Of a stretch of DNA of 6,298 nucleotides, positions 5,395 through 6,298 are shown in pieces. The translations under genes were made by a program, and so were the position numbers. Position 1 is the first letter of the stretch. Every line of letters starts with the position of its first letter. This DNA comes from JALYSX01 sp036510515 (GTDB taxonomy: Bacteria > Vulcanimicrobiota > Vulcanimicrobiia > Vulcanimicrobiales > Vulcanimicrobiaceae), in contig DATCDS010000101.1 in NCBI GenBank assembly GCA_036510515.1, positions 1 through 6,298 on the forward strand. The letters run 5' to 3'. The notes under the pieces were generated by a model that worked only from the letters and a program-made list of their open reading frames with translations, did not search any database and had not been told where the DNA came from.

Positions 5395-6298
5395 CTAGTT
5401 GCCGGCGGCGAAGAGGTCTTGCTGGTTGCCGTTGCCCGCTAGGCGGTCGGCGATCTGTTCGAGCTCGGAAAGGCCTAAGAGGATGCGGCGTGGCTTGGTG
5501 CCCTCGTGCGGACCGACGACTTTAAATTCTTCGAGTTGTTTCATCACGCGAACGGCACGCGGGTGTCCGATCGAGAATTGCGATTGCAGCTGCGCCGTCG
5601 AAGCGTACTGCGTTTCGATGATGAACTTCGCCGCTTCGTAACAGAGCGGATCGGCGTCGCGTTTCTCGTCGTCGCCGATTGGAACGACGTCGACCTCGAG
5701 CAAGTTATCGGGGCGCGCCTGTTTGGCCCAGAAATCGACCAGCCGCTCGACCTCGCTATTGGTGATCAGCGCGCCCTGCGCGCGTACGGGTTTGGGAGCG
5801 TCGATCGGAAGAAACAACATGTCGCCGCGTCCGAGCAGCCTCTCGGCGCCGTTCATGTCTAAGATCGTGCGCGAGTCGACTTGCGAGCTGACCGCAAAGG
5901 CAATACGCGACGGGATGTTGGCCTTGATCAAGCCCGTGATGACGTCGACCGAGGGGCGCTGGGTCGCGACGATCAGATGAATGCCGGTCGCGCGCGCCAA
6001 TTGCGCCAGGCGCATGATCGTGGTCTCTACCCTGGCCGGCGCGATCAGCATCAGATCGGCGAGTTCGTCGATGACGATGACGACGTAGGGCAGTTTCTCT
6101 TCGGGATACTTGACGTTGTATTCTTCGATCTTGCGCACGCCGGCCTTGGCGAAGCGCTCGTAGCGCGAATCCATCTCCTTGGTCATCTCGAAGAGCGCGC
6201 CGGCGGCCAGGCGCGCGTCGGTGATGACCTCTTTAATCAAGTGGGGGATGCCGTTGTAGACCGTCAGCTCGACCCGCTTGGGATCGATCATCAGCATC
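5395..6298 (-). CDS. ftsK: FtsK/SpoIIIE DNA translocase, C-terminal part
   Basis: The gene continues past the right edge; the last 300 residues and a TAG stop are present. FtsK is a membrane-anchored hexameric ATPase at the division septum that pumps chromosomal DNA and helps resolve dimers. Counting from position 6297: M-I-D-P-K-R-V-E-L at 3-11 and Y-N-G-I-P-H-L at 14-20 belong to the RecA-like motor; Walker B is V-I-V-I-D-E-L-A-D-L-M at 73-83; A-T-Q-R-P-S-V-D-V-I-T-G-L-I-K-A-N at 111-127 and S-Q-V-D-S-R-T-I-L-D at 138-147 are family signatures; L-L-G-R-G-D-M-L follows at 154-161. Residues ~217-272 form the winged-helix gamma domain that reads KOPS sites, with S-I-G-H-P-R-A where many members have I-G-Y-x-R-A. 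The Met at the window edge is internal, not the start; Walker A, linker and membrane segments lie outside. The PAP2 gene follows after 23 bases on the same strand. Confidence 0.95.
   Translation of the reverse strand, partial: MLMIDPKRVELTVYNGIPHLIKEVITDARLAAGALFEMTKEMDSRYERFAKAGVRKIEEYNVKYPEEKLPYVVIVIDELADLMLIAPARVETTIMRLAQLARATGIHLIVATQRPSVDVITGLIKANIPSRIAFAVSSQVDSRTILDMNGAERLLGRGDMLFLPIDAPKPVRAQGALITNSEVERLVDFWAKQARPDNLLEVDVVPIGDDEKRDADPLCYEAAKFIIETQYASTAQLQSQFSIGHPRAVRVMKQLEEFKVVGPHEGTKPRRILLGLSELEQIADRLAGNGNQQDLFAAGN

Overview
The window is high-GC bacterial chromosome. It holds seven protein genes, two of them cut by the window edges, and a small family of palindromic repeats. No rRNA, tRNA, CRISPR array or transposase gene was seen. 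The gene content (FtsK, MnmA, futalosine-pathway menaquinone genes) and the GC level fit an environmental, probably uncultured, bacterium. The Eremiobacterota (WPS-2) and related lineages came to mind from the style of the sequence, but nothing in the window proves a phylum and this is a weak guess.

Left part, + strand: positions 1-231 encode the last 76 residues of MnmA, a tRNA 2-thiouridylase. Directly after it lies a visibly AT-richer gene (start about 257, stop 1354). Its C-terminal half looks like the DUF4263/SduA nuclease domain of the Shedu anti-phage system. By hand count it has stretches of 40-42% GC (for example 25/60 at 301-360 and 24/60 at 841-900), against 49/60 in mnmA at 61-120 and 39/60 in mqnC at 2161-2220. 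It is therefore probably a horizontally acquired, single-gene defence module.

Middle: 1355-1652 is the gap between convergent genes. Its first ~130 bases (1355-1485) hold nothing I can name. It then carries a large imperfect inverted repeat (1486-1592) and three copies of a 14-base direct repeat (1580-1630). A further copy of the same repeat family sits about 3.7 kb away at 5334-5376, where it overlaps the first codons of the PAP2-family gene.

Right part, all on the - strand and read from right to left: the C-terminal 300 residues of an FtsK/SpoIIIE DNA translocase (5395-6298), a PAP2-family membrane phosphatase (4751-5371), and then a compact menaquinone cluster: mqnE (3558-4706), mqnA (2722-3561) and mqnC (1653-2738). 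The three mqn genes overlap (GTGA junction; 17-base overlap with a good Shine-Dalgarno) and should be co-translated. MqnA dehydrates chorismate, MqnE joins the product to SAM-derived adenosine, and MqnC cyclises the dehypoxanthine futalosine made later. MqnB (or an equivalent nucleosidase) and MqnD are not in the window, so they must be encoded elsewhere.

The most interesting points are the Shedu-like gene with an ELE in place of a classical ExK nuclease motif, and the repeat family whose internal hairpins differ in sequence but stay self-complementary, with one copy supplying the apparent start codon of a protein gene.
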